A program made the position numbers and the translations under genes. From Anastrepha obliqua (lineage: Eukaryota > Arthropoda > Insecta > Diptera > Tephritidae), in the NCBI RefSeq assembly GCF_027943255.1, contig NC_072897.1, positions 20,336,044-20,400,043 of the forward strand: a stretch of 64,000 nucleotides of DNA, written 5' to 3'. The notes beneath the pieces are model-generated. The model searched no databases, had not been told where the DNA came from, and saw only the letters and a list, made by a program, of their open reading frames with translations. Numbering within the stretch: position 1 is the first letter of the stretch; each line of letters begins with the position of its first letter. Below, piece after piece: positions 30,845 to 43,659 of the stretch.

Positions 30845-31560
30845 AAACTTCTTCTTTTAGGTATGTTGCACGGAATCTTCACGAAGTTGTATCCAGCAGT
30901 AGTCGCTCATCATTCCTTGATCCCAAAAGCCCTCATAACGCTTTTCAATCGTACCAATATCTTGATGAAATCGCTCGCCTTGTTCATTACTTTCAGCCCC
31001 CAAATTCGGAGGAAAAAAATACAAATGACTGTGAAGTAGGTGCATTTTTAACGACATGCGAGCACCTGTTAACAAAAACAAAGTTAATTGTAAATTTTCC
31101 AATAATTTTCCAATCAATTTATATGATAAATATATTTTGGAGTATGTACGTTTTACAATACTAACCAATAGTTTTAAAGTATTTCATCATTGTATGAATC
31201 AATTGACGGTCGTTGTTGCTACTGTTGTTTCCCAAGAATCCATGAACAACTTTTTGAAAAGCTTTCCAAGCTTTAGCTTCGGAACTGCCAAGGCATTGTT
31301 GAAATTCTGTGTCCGTAAACAATTTCTTTATCTGTGGACCGACGAATATACCCGCTTTGATTTTCTCTGTTGACAATCTTGGGAACTCGGTTTTCAAGTA
31401 TTTAAGGTTGTGTCTATTCCAGAAAGTGCAAGAAGAGACCTTGCTGCTATGTTGCATATTCGGTTTAAGCTCGTGGAGGTTACCTCAAGTGTGTTGTTAT
31501 GGTCGAGAAAAATTAACAAGCCTTTATCATAGTACTTCCTTAAACGTGAAGATTCCTATG
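30845..31560 (-). mobile_element. DDE transposon fragment, copy 3 of the family
   Basis: Only the C-terminal third of the transposase is recognisable. Neither terminus is found: no ACACTG is visible on the 3' side down to 30400. The sequences at 30400-30844 and 31561-31859 are AT-rich without genes and may belong to it. Confidence 0.6.
30857..31457 (-). pseudogene. Transposase C-terminus, two exons
   Basis: The first exon (31457 to 31166) carries LKYLKTEFPRLSTEKIKAGI, FVGPQIKKLF and AKAWKAFQKVVHGFLGN. A 99-base intron (31067-31165, GTTAGT to GTTAACAG) separates it from the second exon with ARMSLKMHLLHSHL, NEQGERFHQD, EKRYEGFWD and MMSDYCWIQLRE. The intron position and phase equal those of copy 1. 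Sequence upstream of 31457 is shifted and lacks the first catalytic residues. Confidence 0.7.
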
Positions 31561-32575
31561 ATAAATTTCCTTAGAAAAAAAAGTAAAGCTTAATAAAACG
31601 AAGTGAATTATTGAACTAATTTTTAAAAAATTTATATATTACAAAATAAAAAAATTATTGTACATTTTAATTAGAACGGGCTAAAAATTTGTCATGAAGA
31701 AAAAACTAAAACTCCGAGACTAAATAACAAAAAAATGCTAAATCAACTTACGAAAATTGTTACTGTTCACCAATTGTGCTAAAATGACGTCACTCATTAT
31801 CAAATTCGGTTAGAGCAAAGTAACGGTACCACGGTAGGCGCCACCTCATTTTTCTTTCCATCGTGCAGGTAAATGAATTTGTAGTCAACGTATATCCCCC
31901 TCTGCACAGATGTTGTAGTGCGAGCGCTTAGTGAATCATTAATCCGACCTTATCAAAGGATGCCAGTGTAATCGTTTAGTTCAGTTGGGAACGGAGTGCT
32001 CCGGATACCTGGCGACCTCCGGTTCTATCTAGCCTTACTTGTGTACCTGGACCTCTGTGCAGATGGACTTCTTTTGCTCGACACTTGTGGTAACAAAAAT
32101 GAGCGGAATTTCTAAAATCGAAAAAAATGGAAGTCGGTCCTCCTATTAATTCGACGTAAATTGCTCCGACCACTGCTTCCGCCTAGAGCGCGGCAGCGAT
32201 CAGACCACCAGCAACAGGAGGAAGAGTAGGTTCACCGATAGGGCTGGTCCCAGAACGAGTGATGCAGTGAGGGCAGAGGAGGACTGGGAAAACCGGCCTC
32301 CGATTGTTTTACGGCGGGTGTTGTAGGGTCAACTCCACCTAGGTCAAACAGACGCCATTTCACCTCAACATTGATCAGAGGGCGGGGAATGGCACTTATT
32401 TTAAGGTTTAAACGACAGATGGTCGTTAAGAGAGCAGGTAGCTCAAAGCAGTTTGAAAATATAGGCAAAGAAGGACTTTCTAAACACGTCTGCCCCTCTA
32501 AGCAAACCTATTATGAAAAGAAAGCGGTTATCAGGATCTATTTTAAGTTCAGAGATTCGCCAGTGGATCAATTAA

Positions 32576-35233
32576 CCCTTGAACACACACCCAGAAAATA
32601 CCACGTAAACACACACCCGGGATACGTTTGTACCCGGGACCTTATTTTGCGGGTTTTTTAATGCTTATTCAACCGATTTCTATGATTTTTGAAATGTATA
32701 TTTTAATATATAACAAGTATTTTGTCTTTTGTTTCATTCGAATATTCCTACTGGTTCCAGCGATATGGGCAATAAAGCCTGATAAATGCAAAACAAAATA
32801 ATATAATTTATAATAATATACTTGTAGAGTAACAACGAATACACATTTTGGTTTTTATTTCATTGAAATATTCTACCTGGTTCAAAAGATATGTGCAAAA
32901 AGGTCGCGCGAGATATGGGTACGTAGGTAGCAAATACACTGGTATAACTGGTTTTTGTATTTTATATGCAGCTGCAAGGGTTGTTTTCACATGAGGTGTT
33001 GTTATAAATGCTGCCTGTTGATATTTTCATTATTGTTTTGGTGCTCAAAAGTGTAAGAAGTGAAAATATAAGTGAAAATAAATATAACTGAAACTATAAA
33101 TAACTGGATACGAAATGACTTCAAGAAGAAACGAATATTTATCAAGTGCAGCATATAGAAGGTAAAAAATATAAAATAAGCAACAATGTAGATATATACT
33201 AATTTTTTTATTATGCAGGTTAACTGAGGAACAGCGAGAATCATATATACAATCTTTATTTGATGAAATTTGTGACGATGACGCTCCCTATGACTTTGAC
33301 TCAGAAGATGAAGAAGAAATTCAATTCAATGACATTGAAATTGCTGATGACGATGCTGAAGTTTCGCAAAGTGCCGCAGAAGTATTACCTGATTATGCGC
33401 ACTATGAGGATGATGAAGAAGACGATGAAGAAGAAGAAGTAGAAGAAAATAATGAATTACCTGCTAGTGGCGAAAAATTTGTTGCACGTGATGGTACTGA
33501 GTGGATGAAAGAACCAAATGTAAGTCGTCAGGTACTCAGAGAAAATATTATAAGAGAACGTTCTGGACCAGCTAGATGCACTGAAATGTTGTCAATAGAG
33601 CAAACATTCAAATGTTTCATGAACGTTGAAATGGCTGATATAATTATGCGCCACACAAATAAGTTAGCAAAAGAAACTTATAATGCTTACAACAATGCGC
33701 ATCCAAACACAACTCCTAAGTCATGGACGCCTGTGTCAATAACAGAGCTGTATGCATTTTTTGGCATACTTATTATGACTGGAGCGAACCATAGCAATGG
33801 AGAACATGTTCGAGATTTATGGAGTGTCAAAAACTATCCTTTATATCGCGCCACAATGGGAGTCAACCGTTTCTGTTCGATATTGCGGTTCCTAAGATTT
33901 GACGATAAAAACACTCGTGCAACACGCTTACTAACTGATAAAGCAGCACCGATCAGTGAGTTGTGGACGATGATGAACAATAATCTTGCTGCACATTACA
34001 AGCCCAGCTCATGCTGGACGATTGATGAACAATTATTTCCTTACCGTGGACGCACACGGTTTACGCAGTACATACCGTCAAAACCTGCTAAATATGGTGT
34101 CAAGGTTTGGTGGATTTGCGATGCCACAAATGCATATCCACTGCATGGAGAAATATATACTGGCCAAGCAGAAACTGGTAGGAAAACGAGCCAAGGCGAA
34201 CGAGTGGTGAAGGACTTGTCTGCCAAATACCAAGGAAGGGGCCGAAACATTACAATGGACAATTTACTTATGACCTTGCCAGTTGCAGAACTGCTTCTCA
34301 CCTGGAAACTCACGATCGTTGGAACTTTGTGCAAAAACAAATCATATATTCCTCAAGAAATGAAGCAGAACAAAAACAGGACAATTGGTTCAACGACATT
34401 TGGCTTCAAAAATAATGTGACAATGTGCTCTTATGTTCCCAAAAAAAATAAAGCAGTAATTTTGCTTTCGACCATGCATAATGATGCTGAAATAGCTGAC
34501 AGTGGGAAACCTGAAATAATTGAATATTATAATCGTACCAAAGGTGGTGTTGATCGAATCGACCAAATGTTTGCGGAATATCCAACACAAAGACAAACAA
34601 AACGATGGCCACTAGCGATGTTCTTCAACATGTTGGACATTACAGCTCTTGCAGCCTACATTGTCTACGATTTGAATAACCCTATGTTGCCTTGGAGAAC
34701 AAACAACAAGCGTAAGCAGATCCTGCGCAGCTTGGCTGAAGCATTGTGTATGCCCATTATTGAAGCCAGAGCAATAAATCATCAAGTGACGTGAAATTTT
34801 TCGACTAAAATTGCTATTGAAGCATATTTCAACCGACCGCTGGAATCAATGGTGTCAACAGCAGCATCAACTTCTGCCGCAGCGCGCACGCCAAAACCTG
34901 TGTCCGGATCTTGCTATTTATGTTACGCACAAGAGGAAAAACGCCGTAGAAAAACCAGAAAGCTGTGCGCCAAATGTAAGAAGCCAATGTGTCTTGAACA
35001 TTCGGTCACATCAACAAATTGCTCTATTTGCCATGATTTTCCTTAGATATAAGATGCATTTTTATAATTTTTATAATAAAAGTCAATAATATAATGTGTG
35101 AAATGAATATTTTTAATTTTTCAAATAAAAAAATAATATAAAAAATGTTTTTTTTTTGATTATTATGAGAATTTTTACTATTGGGGTACAAACGTATCCC
35201 GGGTGCGTGTTTACGTATATAATGTGTTTGGAA
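32576..35233 (+). mobile_element. piggyBac element
   Basis: A TTAA at 32572-32575 precedes the left end CCCTTGAACACACACCC. A strong inverted pair, ACACACACCCGGGATACG near 32605 and CGTATCCCGGGTGCGTG near 35195, marks both subterminal regions. The right outer end is diverged and no TTAA follows it, so its boundary (about 35233) is approximate. The region 32640-33114 is AT-rich and probably the promoter region. The target is a LOA-type LINE. Confidence 0.85.
33115..35046 (+). pseudogene. piggyBac transposase, one stop before the C-terminal Cys domain
   Basis: Exon 1 is 33115-33161 and exon 2 starts at 33219. The 57-base intron runs GTAAAAAATA to TTATGCAG. The acidic N-terminus is followed by the DDE_Tnp_1_7 domain: WSVKNYPLYRATMGVNRF, then SCWTIDEQLFPYRGRTRF (first Asp), RNITMDNLLMTLPVAEL (second Asp) and GGVDRIDQMFAEY (third Asp region). 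TGA at 34792-34794 then breaks the frame. The same frame continues with the usual cysteine-rich C-terminal domain CYLCYAQEE, CAKCKKPMCLEH, CSICHDF to 35046. That domain helps recognise element ends in the family, so the stop probably impairs it. Confidence 0.88.
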
Positions 35234-37489
35234 GGCTGTAGCTCCTAACCAATGGTCCGATCTAGTTCAAATTTTGAATTTGAACTCAAAACTAAATAAT
35301 CTTCCTAGATCCGAAGACCGCAACCGTTTAGATTTACCGAAGTAAAGAGCTAGCTCTAGAACTTGGTGAAGAGAGCGATAGAGATTTCCCAAACAGCGGT
35401 GACGAATTCACAAAAGCTTACCGGTGTGGGGGCATAGTTTAACGAAGATAATCGTCTCGCTGACGACATCGAGGGTAAGGACATCGTTGAGGAAGACATC
35501 GGTCACCATGGTGGATTTGAATGAAGATGATCCGAATAAACCTTCACCATTCTAGGCTCGCGTCTGCGAACCTTTCAGTCCGCTTGGCTGCCGGTGGTCT
35601 TGATGTAGCCCTCATTCAAGAGCAGTGGATCAATGGAAACGAAATCTGCGGTTGGAGAGTGAAGGGCTTCAAATTGCCAATCACCACATGGGTAAGATTC
35701 ATACTTGTATACTCGCAAAAGGTAATAGAAACATATTCTTGCTTCCACACTTTAGAAACGGAGACTTGGTAGCGGAGCTGGGCGGACACATCTTTTGGGT
35801 AGCCTCCGGTTATATGGCCCGCGAAAGGGACACCCCGCCAGACGAGGTGAGGACGCTTGCGCCGCAAATACCTACACTAAATTGTGGGGTAGTACCGACA
35901 CTAATAGCAGAGGGAAATCATTATTAGACTTCATTTTGGAAAATAATCTTAGTGTATTTAAATTAGGCTCAAAGCCGACGTTTGAAATAAAAATTAGGTC
36001 AGAAGTTTTGGATTTGGCCCTGGCCTCTGGCCTATTTTCTACTCACAAGAAGAGATGGCGAGTTTGGGAGAAAAATACTACTCCGACCATCGTTACATAG
36101 AATTTATCATTGATCATAAGATTCCCCAAGCATACGAGTTTATGAATATCCGAAAAACTGACTGGGGAGTATAAAACAACGACCTAAGAGCTTTATTACC
36201 AATGAGACCCAATCAAGATCCCACCCCATACGGTGAACTGGACCGTTTGGTAAACAAATTAACGAAAGCCATGAATAGCTTTGTAGTTGTAGCCGCTTGT
36301 ACTCCACAGAGGAAAGATAAAAGCACCTTGGTGGACAAAAGAAATAACTTCGTTACGAAAATCCAACAGGACTCTATTCAATTTAGCCAAGGTCACGAGA
36401 GGGCCCGAAAACTGGTTAACCTACAAAGCTGACTTAAAGGTGTTCAAAAATGCAGTTGGAACTGCGAAACGCGAATCCTAGCAAAACTATTGAAAGGGGG
36501 TAGAAGACACTATAGAAGCGGCCAAATGAAGAAGAATTATTCCAAAAACACCAAGTAGGTAGGCAATACCAAGGGTCCAGGAAATACATTGACCACGTCA
36601 AGTAAGGAATCTTTAGGTCTTCTCCTAGACTCACACTTCTCAGGCAACAAGCCGGTAGAGTATAATGAATCTGCTAAAACAGGGATGCAATCAAATCAAG
36701 GAAATTAGATAGTTTCAAGAGAGAAAAAGGAATGGGCTATTAGCCTTTTTGGTCCATAATTTTCGCTAATTTTCAAGGTTGTAGAGATTCCTTTGAAAGA
36801 GAATGTTAAATACTTAGAACTGATATTAGACAAGAAGCTGGAAATCCAATTTGAGAATAGGGTTCAAAAGGCCAACATTGCATTGCACATGAAATACTTG
36901 TGTGGTGCCCACCAACTCAAAAAGCAAGATATACGAAACTGCCGAGCAAGGTCCAAAGAACTGCGTTTTTTAGGGGACTACCCCCAATAAAGCGCTCGAT
37001 GTGCTAGTCAGCTTGTCTGGTCTAACTGTGGTAGGAAAAACGTGGCCGCCGCTTCAGACTTAATAATGTGGCGCTACGGAAGACCCGACGGTTCGGCCAC
37101 GCTTCTATACTATGATACATACTATGGGTAACTATAATTAAGAAATCGAATACTCTTTCCCTATACTCACCTTCAACAGACTCTTCCAGACTAGCATCGA
37201 AGTCAAGAAGAGAGTGGGATACTCAAAGGCCATGGAGAAGAGCGGAAATCAATTTCCACACAGATGGATCCTTGCTAGAGAATAAAGTAGGCTATGGAGT
37301 TTCAAAAGAATTAGGATTAGAATTATCTGTTCGACTTTCGGACTATTGTAGCCTCTACCAGGCAGAAGCCCTAGCCATAACGCAGGTAACTGTGAAACTT
37401 AACACACACGACGTAACAAAAACTACGATAATAGTAGGGTAACGCAATGGATGTTTTTATTGTGATGAATAGGGTGGCGAATGTATGTG

Positions 37490-39445
37490 TACCCCGTATG
37501 TTCCTATGTCCTGGAACTCATATCAGAGTAATTTCAAGCCAATGACTAAGCAATTCTAGTTCCTCTCTACACTGTAATACTAGTTTGGATGAAATGGAGT
37601 TGGAGTCTAAGGCCTTGCTGTGACCGTACGATCTCGTTGTCCAGCTTCCTATATATCTGAGTCTCACCGCGCTACATGCAGCGATTGTTTTTATGTATAA
37701 TTCTAGTGGTAACAGATGTGTTAGCATGCAGCGTTTCAGTAGGACTGGTGCTAAGCACTTCTGTAGTCTGTTCAGCTTTTCTATTGCAGGCTACCAGACT
37801 AGTGCCGCATATGTTAGTATCGGCCTTACAATGGCTGCGTAGGTTAAGTTTTGCTCGCGTTTCCACTTGAACCACAATATGTGGCCCAACTGCTTATCCC
37901 AGAGCTTCGTCCATATTCTCACTGATTATGGTTGGAAACATTCCTGAAACCATAAGTACTATGTCATCCGCATACACTACTGCTTTAATTCCCTTTCGGT
38001 TGAATTTGATACGGATATTGTTGACAACTAACTTCCACAGGAAAGGGGATAAGACCCCTCCCTGAGGGGCTCCGTTGTTGACAGAGCGTTTTACCGTGCT
38101 GCTTCCTACCTCACCGATGATTATTCCGGTTTAAGCATGTTCTCTATCCATTCGTTGAGACCTACCATATATCTGTTCCTATCATATTAAGAGCCTGAAT
38201 TATGTACCTTGTGCTAGAATTGTTTAAAGCCGTCTCTATGTCGAGAAAAACAACTAGTGAGTGTTGTTTGTGTTGTATGCTCCTCTCAATTGTACTTACC
38301 TCACAAAGAACTGTCTATGTAGATTTTCCTTTGAGGTAAGCATGATGGGATGAATAAGTTATTGTGTGTTTAATCATCTCTCTGAGATATACATCCACAA
38401 TCGCGCTCGAGAGTTTTTAGAATGAAGGAGGATAAACTGATAGGTCTGAAATCTTTCGCTGTATCATGACCGCGTCTACCAGTTTAAGGGATAAAAATCA
38501 TCTTAATCGTCCTCCAGCTTTTTGGAATATGCCCTGGCATAAAGCTTTTTTTGGAAAAAGACCTTTAGCCACGGAATCGTCGTTTATCGAGTGTTCCACA
38601 GCATGAAATGGAATAACCCATCTGGGCCGGCTACTTTGTGTGGTTCAAAGATTTTCATCGCCCATAGAATTCTATCTTGGGATACGATTACCTGGGAAAT
38701 GTATTTTTATAAGATATACTTACGTATCGGCCGAGAATTTTCTCCATTCCCCGTTATATTTCCTTGAGAAAGAAAGACAGGAGTATTCTATGGATGAAAG
38801 TTTACCTAGTCTGGTCGTGTCGTTGGTTGATTCGATGGAACTACAAAAATCTCTCAAAGCTTCTGTCTGAGCGTCTTTGATTGCTTTCTTGTATTCCCTA
38901 AGCCAGCCTTTGTACGGTTTGAAGTACTGGTGTGTGTAGCAGATGTAGAAGATTTCTCTTGTCGTATTTCTAAGGTGACTTAAATCTTCATTCCACTAGG
39001 TGAGTTAAGTTATTTTGCCATATGTGGCAGAACATGAAGCTTGAAGCCCATTCGTCAACGAAATTTCAAAAGCTCTTACTTTCTCATCTAAGGTTTTACT
39101 TGACGTTTTGGTTTTATTTATGTATTGAAGTTTGGACTGGGTTAATCTAAGTCGCAGTTTATTCTTCTAGGGTTTCTATATGGGGTCGGTTTCGCAAGCT
39201 TGAGATTGATATCGAAGAGAGTCCAACTATGCTCTGAAAAGGATTTCTTGTCGGATACTCTCCAGTTTTTGACTATTTGGGAGTCATTGTTTGTACATAA
39301 GGTAACATCTAAGACCTCTTCCCAGCCTAGGAAGTTTTCCGAGAACGGAAAAGTGAAGGTTGGTGTGGTCCCCACGTTACATATGTCTACTTGTAGATTA
39401 GTGCTTAATATAAAATCGAGCAGTGACTCGCACTTTCATTGCTCT
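37490..39445 (-). mobile_element. Decayed LOA/I-type LINE, second-ORF fragment
   Basis: Minus strand, same family as 56830-60560 and alignable to it through most of its length. Recognisable parts are an RNase H remnant (KALDSNSISSKLVLQCREEL) and the thumb LLPLELYIKTIAACSAVRL. The RT-region strings match 58300-58900, and the endonuclease part LDVTLCTNND and SFSEHSWTLFDI is at 39142-39375. Relative to the other copy, about 335 bp of RNase H region is deleted near 37615. It is full of stops. Confidence 0.7.
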
Positions 39446-39722
39446 CCGAACTTTCACCAGCGGGTCAGGGGTTAGAACTTGCCCGAGGTAAAGTATGCCT
39501 GTCGCAAAATCCCTAAAATCTAGGGTGACCAGTCCCTGAGTAGGGGAGCTCAACTGGTAGTGTCTTCGGGTGCAAGGTCTGACCGAAAGCTTAATCGCAG
39601 TACCACGAGGAACAGAAGTCTTCAGAGAGCGCGGCATAAGAAAAAGCGCGTATAAAAGGTGTCTCGATGAGATTCCTGTGTTAAAGGCAATTCGACACCG
39701 CCTTCAATAAAAAAAAAAAAAA
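39446..39722 (+). repeat. Unassigned fragment ending in an A-rich tract
   Basis: This GC-richer stretch follows the preceding LINE and ends with AATAAAAAAAAAAAAA at about 39706-39722. That looks like the 3' tail of a plus-strand retroposon. I see no coding sequence and cannot name the family. It could also be part of the 5' region of the next LINE. Confidence 0.35.
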
Positions 39723-40208
39723 CCAAAAATGGTCCCATGCTCGTGCATGGTGTACAATAGAAGAAATGCAGGAGCGACTGACTCATAGTGGGCGGCTACC
39801 TGGTCAGCGTCTGTTCTCTATGGTAGGAGCGGCTGTCTTTTAATGATGTGGAGTGGCTTGCGAGCCATCTGGATTGATTCCAGTAAGATCCTGATTACGG
39901 CATACTGGAGTTGAAGCAGATTACGATTGGGCTGGGTTATTGAATCTCTGTGATCTTAGTAAGTGGAGTGGAATCCAACTGAAATGACTCGCTGCCCCTT
40001 GGCCCTACTAAAACTTTGCAAGTCTCACGATACGTTCAATGCCTGTTGCAACTTTTGGTGGCAGATGACTACCCATTAGCTCCAGTCTGAAGTCTGGCTC
40101 TGAACACTTTACCCCATAAATGGCAGTTCCACCCTCGCAAGGGCTCCCTGAACTCATAGATAACCATGGGACTTACGGAAACTATGTATACTAGCGGAGA
40201 TAGCGATC

Positions 40209-41690
40209 ATGAGGGTCCCATATAGCATGGACAAAAATTTCAAGCTTTCAAATAAAAATGATGAAATAGTAACAGCAGGTGGCACCAAAGATTTAAGGAG
40301 GAGCTCGGTTATTCGGAGATTCCCGGAGGAGGCACAATCGGTACGTAGCAATCTTCTACCAGGTACTGCTGAGGAAATGAAAGGGACGCCTCAAGTGCAA
40401 CCGGAACTATGCAGCACGCCGTTATTAAAATGTATCGCTAGAGAGCAAATAAGGCCCGAAGACATACTACCCCAAAGCAGTGTGATAACGCCAACAACAC
40501 GGGGCATAGGAGGCTCAGACGGAGCAAAAAACAAAAGGACGGAAACACCAGTGAGGGGGTGCTGCAGCAGAAAACCCAATGGAGAAGGAAAAAGTGCAAC
40601 TGAAAACAAGAAGACACTACAAGTAAAAATGTTGAGTCTAGGAGAAGCTATTGACTTTCTCCTGGAGTACTATAAAGGCTGGCACAATGTGCACCATGAA
40701 ATAAAAAAGATCAGTTCTCTTATAAAAAAGAGGCACACTGAAGCTATTATGGCGATGGAAGAGTGTGAGCATCAACAGATAACTCCAAAAAAGAATACGC
40801 CAAAAACGTCAAACGTGAGCACTATAGGAAAATAATATTCCAGTATCATTACGCAAACGGTAAAGAGGACGAGAAAAATAAACAGTTCTAGCACGCAAGG
40901 AACTGGCAACCCGGTCGTGAATGCACTATTGCCTGCGGCAAAAAAAAGGTGTGCGACGACAGTGATTCAACAGACAAAACCAGTACAGGCACCAATTAAA
41001 GACCAAAATGACGGTTGGATGGTCATATAAGGAAGAGAAAATAAGCCGCCTAAATCGATGACTACAAGGCCTTCTGCCATAATCATATCTAAGTCTAAGA
41101 ATGCTACGTATGCTGACATTCTGCGTAAGGTAAAAACAACGGACTCTCTCAGGACTCTCGGAGAAGATATAAAAGCAATCCGCAAAACGGCTAAACAGGA
41201 ATTGATCATAGAACTTAAAGGGGCACCGTACGGAAAAACATCAGAATATCAAACAGCGATTGAATATGTTCTGAAAACCGCAGCAAAAGTGACGGTGCAG
41301 TGAAGAGATTTGGATGAGGCAACTCTTCTTCTTCTTAATTGGCGCGATAACCGCTTACGCGATTTGAGGCAACTACTGCGGAATAATTGTGTGAAGCGCT
41401 TCTTGCCCAATGCAAAATTAAACGTCCAGATACAGCGGCAGTAAGAAGCTTAAGAACGATCTACAATGGTGCACAGACGGCCTTCATTGTCCTCCCAGCC
41501 GGGGATGCGAAAAAGGTGTTAGAGGTTCAACGTGTGCGAATTGGTTGGGTGGTATGTAGGGTACGGAAGGTCGACTCCCTTAAGCGTTGCTTCAAGTGCT
41601 GGGGATACGATCATAACGCCCAAAATTGCAAGGACCAAATAGACGGAACCATGCAGTTGGCGGCTAGAAATGTCCCCTAGCTAAAAAGGT
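40209..41690 (+). pseudogene. R1-type ORF1 (gag-like), broken
   Basis: The first frame (40209-40835) is basic and ends with KKNTPKTSNVSTIGK. A second (41058-41303) has SKNATYADILRKVKTTDSL, typical of the central gag part. A third (41387-41680) has IGWVVCRVRKVDSLKRCFKC and the zinc knuckle. Between the last two lies a 40-bp SINE fragment with its 10-bp duplication at 41315-41374. Confidence 0.7.
41325..41364 (-). mobile_element. 40-bp 3' fragment of a SINE with a 10-bp target duplication
   Basis: TGAGGCAACT occurs on both sides (41315-41324 and 41365-41374). Between them lies CTTCTTCTTCTTAATTGGCG and a following CGATAACCGCTTACGCGATT. I recognise this as the end of a common tephritid repeat with an (AAG)n tail on the minus strand. 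Removing it and one duplication restores the gag-like reading EATTAEELCEALL. Confidence 0.65.
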
Positions 41691-43659
41691 GCGAAAAGAA
41701 ACCATCCAATGAGAGTTTAACAGCTTAATCTCAACCACTGTCAGACTGCCCAAGAACTCTTAGAGCAGACCATGCAAGAGCACAAAGTATAATAGATATT
41801 GCACTTATATGCGAGCAATACAAAAATATTGATTGTTATTCCTGGACGTCGGATGGTTCAAACAAGTCGGCAATTTGGACAATGGGACATATTAAGACAC
41901 ATAGCAAAATGGTGACTGCTAAACACGGCTTTACATGACTTACATTCTTCAGTTGTTATACTCCACCGACCCTCACCGCAGAAGAATATGAACGAATGCT
42001 GACATCCTTGGTATTTGAGGCACGTGGCAAGCATCCAGTACTTATAGCTGGCGATTTCAATGCCTGGCTTACTGCGTGGGGAAGTACGCGTACGATCAGA
42101 CGTGGCACAGTGCTTTTGAAAAGCCTGGGACTATTTGACCTGGAATTGCTCAAGGTGCCTTGTAATGCACTTTCCAAACCGAAAGAGGATGCTCAATCGT
42201 GGATCTTGCCTTCGCCCATAGCGCTATAGCGCACAACGCAACATGAACTGTAAGCTCCACCTATACGTTCAGCGCTCATAAGGCAATAACCATCGATTTA
42301 CCAATGGGCGTAGAAAAGAGTGACTTAAGCTTACAAAGGGCACAGTAAAAAGGGTGCAAGAGACAATTTTTTAATCCCGAAGTTTTCAACATGAGCTGGA
42401 ACGCTTGCGTAACTCTAGATAGCGTTGAGGAAATGAAAGCAGAAGGCATGACGGCGGTCATAAGCAACAGGATCAGCAAGGCCTGCGACGCGACCATGCC
42501 TAGGAGCAAGAGGAGACTGCAATCGGGTGCGCAGAAACCTTAAGCGAGCACGCAGTACACCAGCCATCGACGCATTATTAGCGCAACATAAAACCTGTAA
42601 AGATGCGCTTAAAAAAGCTATACGGGCTAGCAAAAATCGCTGTTTTAATGAGCTTTGCGACAGCGTGAACATCGACCCCTGGGGAATGGGATATAAGGTT
42701 GTTATGAGGACCCTAAAGAATACAAGAGGACCACAGCCAACGTGCCCAGCCCTGTTGCGAGTAGTGGTTTCCACATTATTCCCATATGAGGTGGAGTCAA
42801 ATCCACGACAAACACAACGGGTGATGGCGGTTGACATCCCAGAAGTCACCACACAAGGAGTGCTTTCCACAGTACAGCGCGATGCTGATAACAAAGCCCC
42901 GGGCTTAGATGGCTTGTCAAATGTAGCTGTGAAAGCAGCAATTAAATCAACACCAGAGGTTTTGCTAAATTGTACAACACATGTCTCAACGAAGGCGTTT
43001 TTCCAAAAGTGTGGAAGAAACAGAGGTTGGTACTGCTACTCAAACCAGGAAAGCCGCCGGACCATCCATCGTCATATCGTCCACTGTGTATGCAAGATTC
43101 ACTCGGCAAAATACTAGAGCGCATCATATGTAACAGAATGCAAGAGTTTCTAGAAAAACCAACAGGGCTTTCCCCAAACCAATATGGCTTTAGAAAAGGC
43201 CGTACAACCGTGGGCACAATAATGCTCGTCAAGCCACTAGTGGCAGGAAATGGAATAGTGGCACGAAGAAAGACTGCGCTTTTGTTACCTTAGACATAAA
43301 AAATGCGTTCAACTCGGCAAGCTGCCCACAGATTATGAGTGCACTGAGAGGTTTCGCCGTGCCGACATACCCGCAAACAGTCATATGAAGCTACTTTGAA
43401 AACAGGCTCTTGCTTTGTAATACTGATAACGGAATAGGCACATATAAAGCAACTGGCGGTGTTCCACAAATCTCGGTGCGTGGCCCAACACTTTGGAATG
43501 CTATGAATGATTGGGTACGCCGACGACATTGCGTTGGTGGTAGTGGGAAAGTATCTGGACGTGCTACAACCGTTATGCAACGATGCAATTGTTAGAATTT
43601 GAAAATGGCTTGGAAATGTGAAGTTAGAACTTGCAGCTCAAAAAACTGAAGTCGTATTA

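Larger units (their letters stand above)
31860..37440 (+). mobile_element. Decayed LOA/I-type LINE, split by piggyBac
   Basis: The parts 31860-32571 (5' region and first-ORF remnants) and 35234-37440 flank the piggyBac element. The endonuclease start at 35521 reads MIRINLHHSRLASANLSVRL and DVALIQEQWING. Further pieces up to 36430 include VLDLALASGLF and DHRYIEFIIDHKIPQAYEF. The core reverse transcriptase is mostly deleted near 36650-36780. A thumb piece (VKYLELILDKKLEIQF) and RNase H remnants run to about 37440. Many stops and shifts make it a fossil. Confidence 0.7.

Noticed and set aside
33260..33442. 60-residue Met- and Lys-rich frame
   Set aside because: It is a shadow frame of the acidic N-terminus of the piggyBac transposase.
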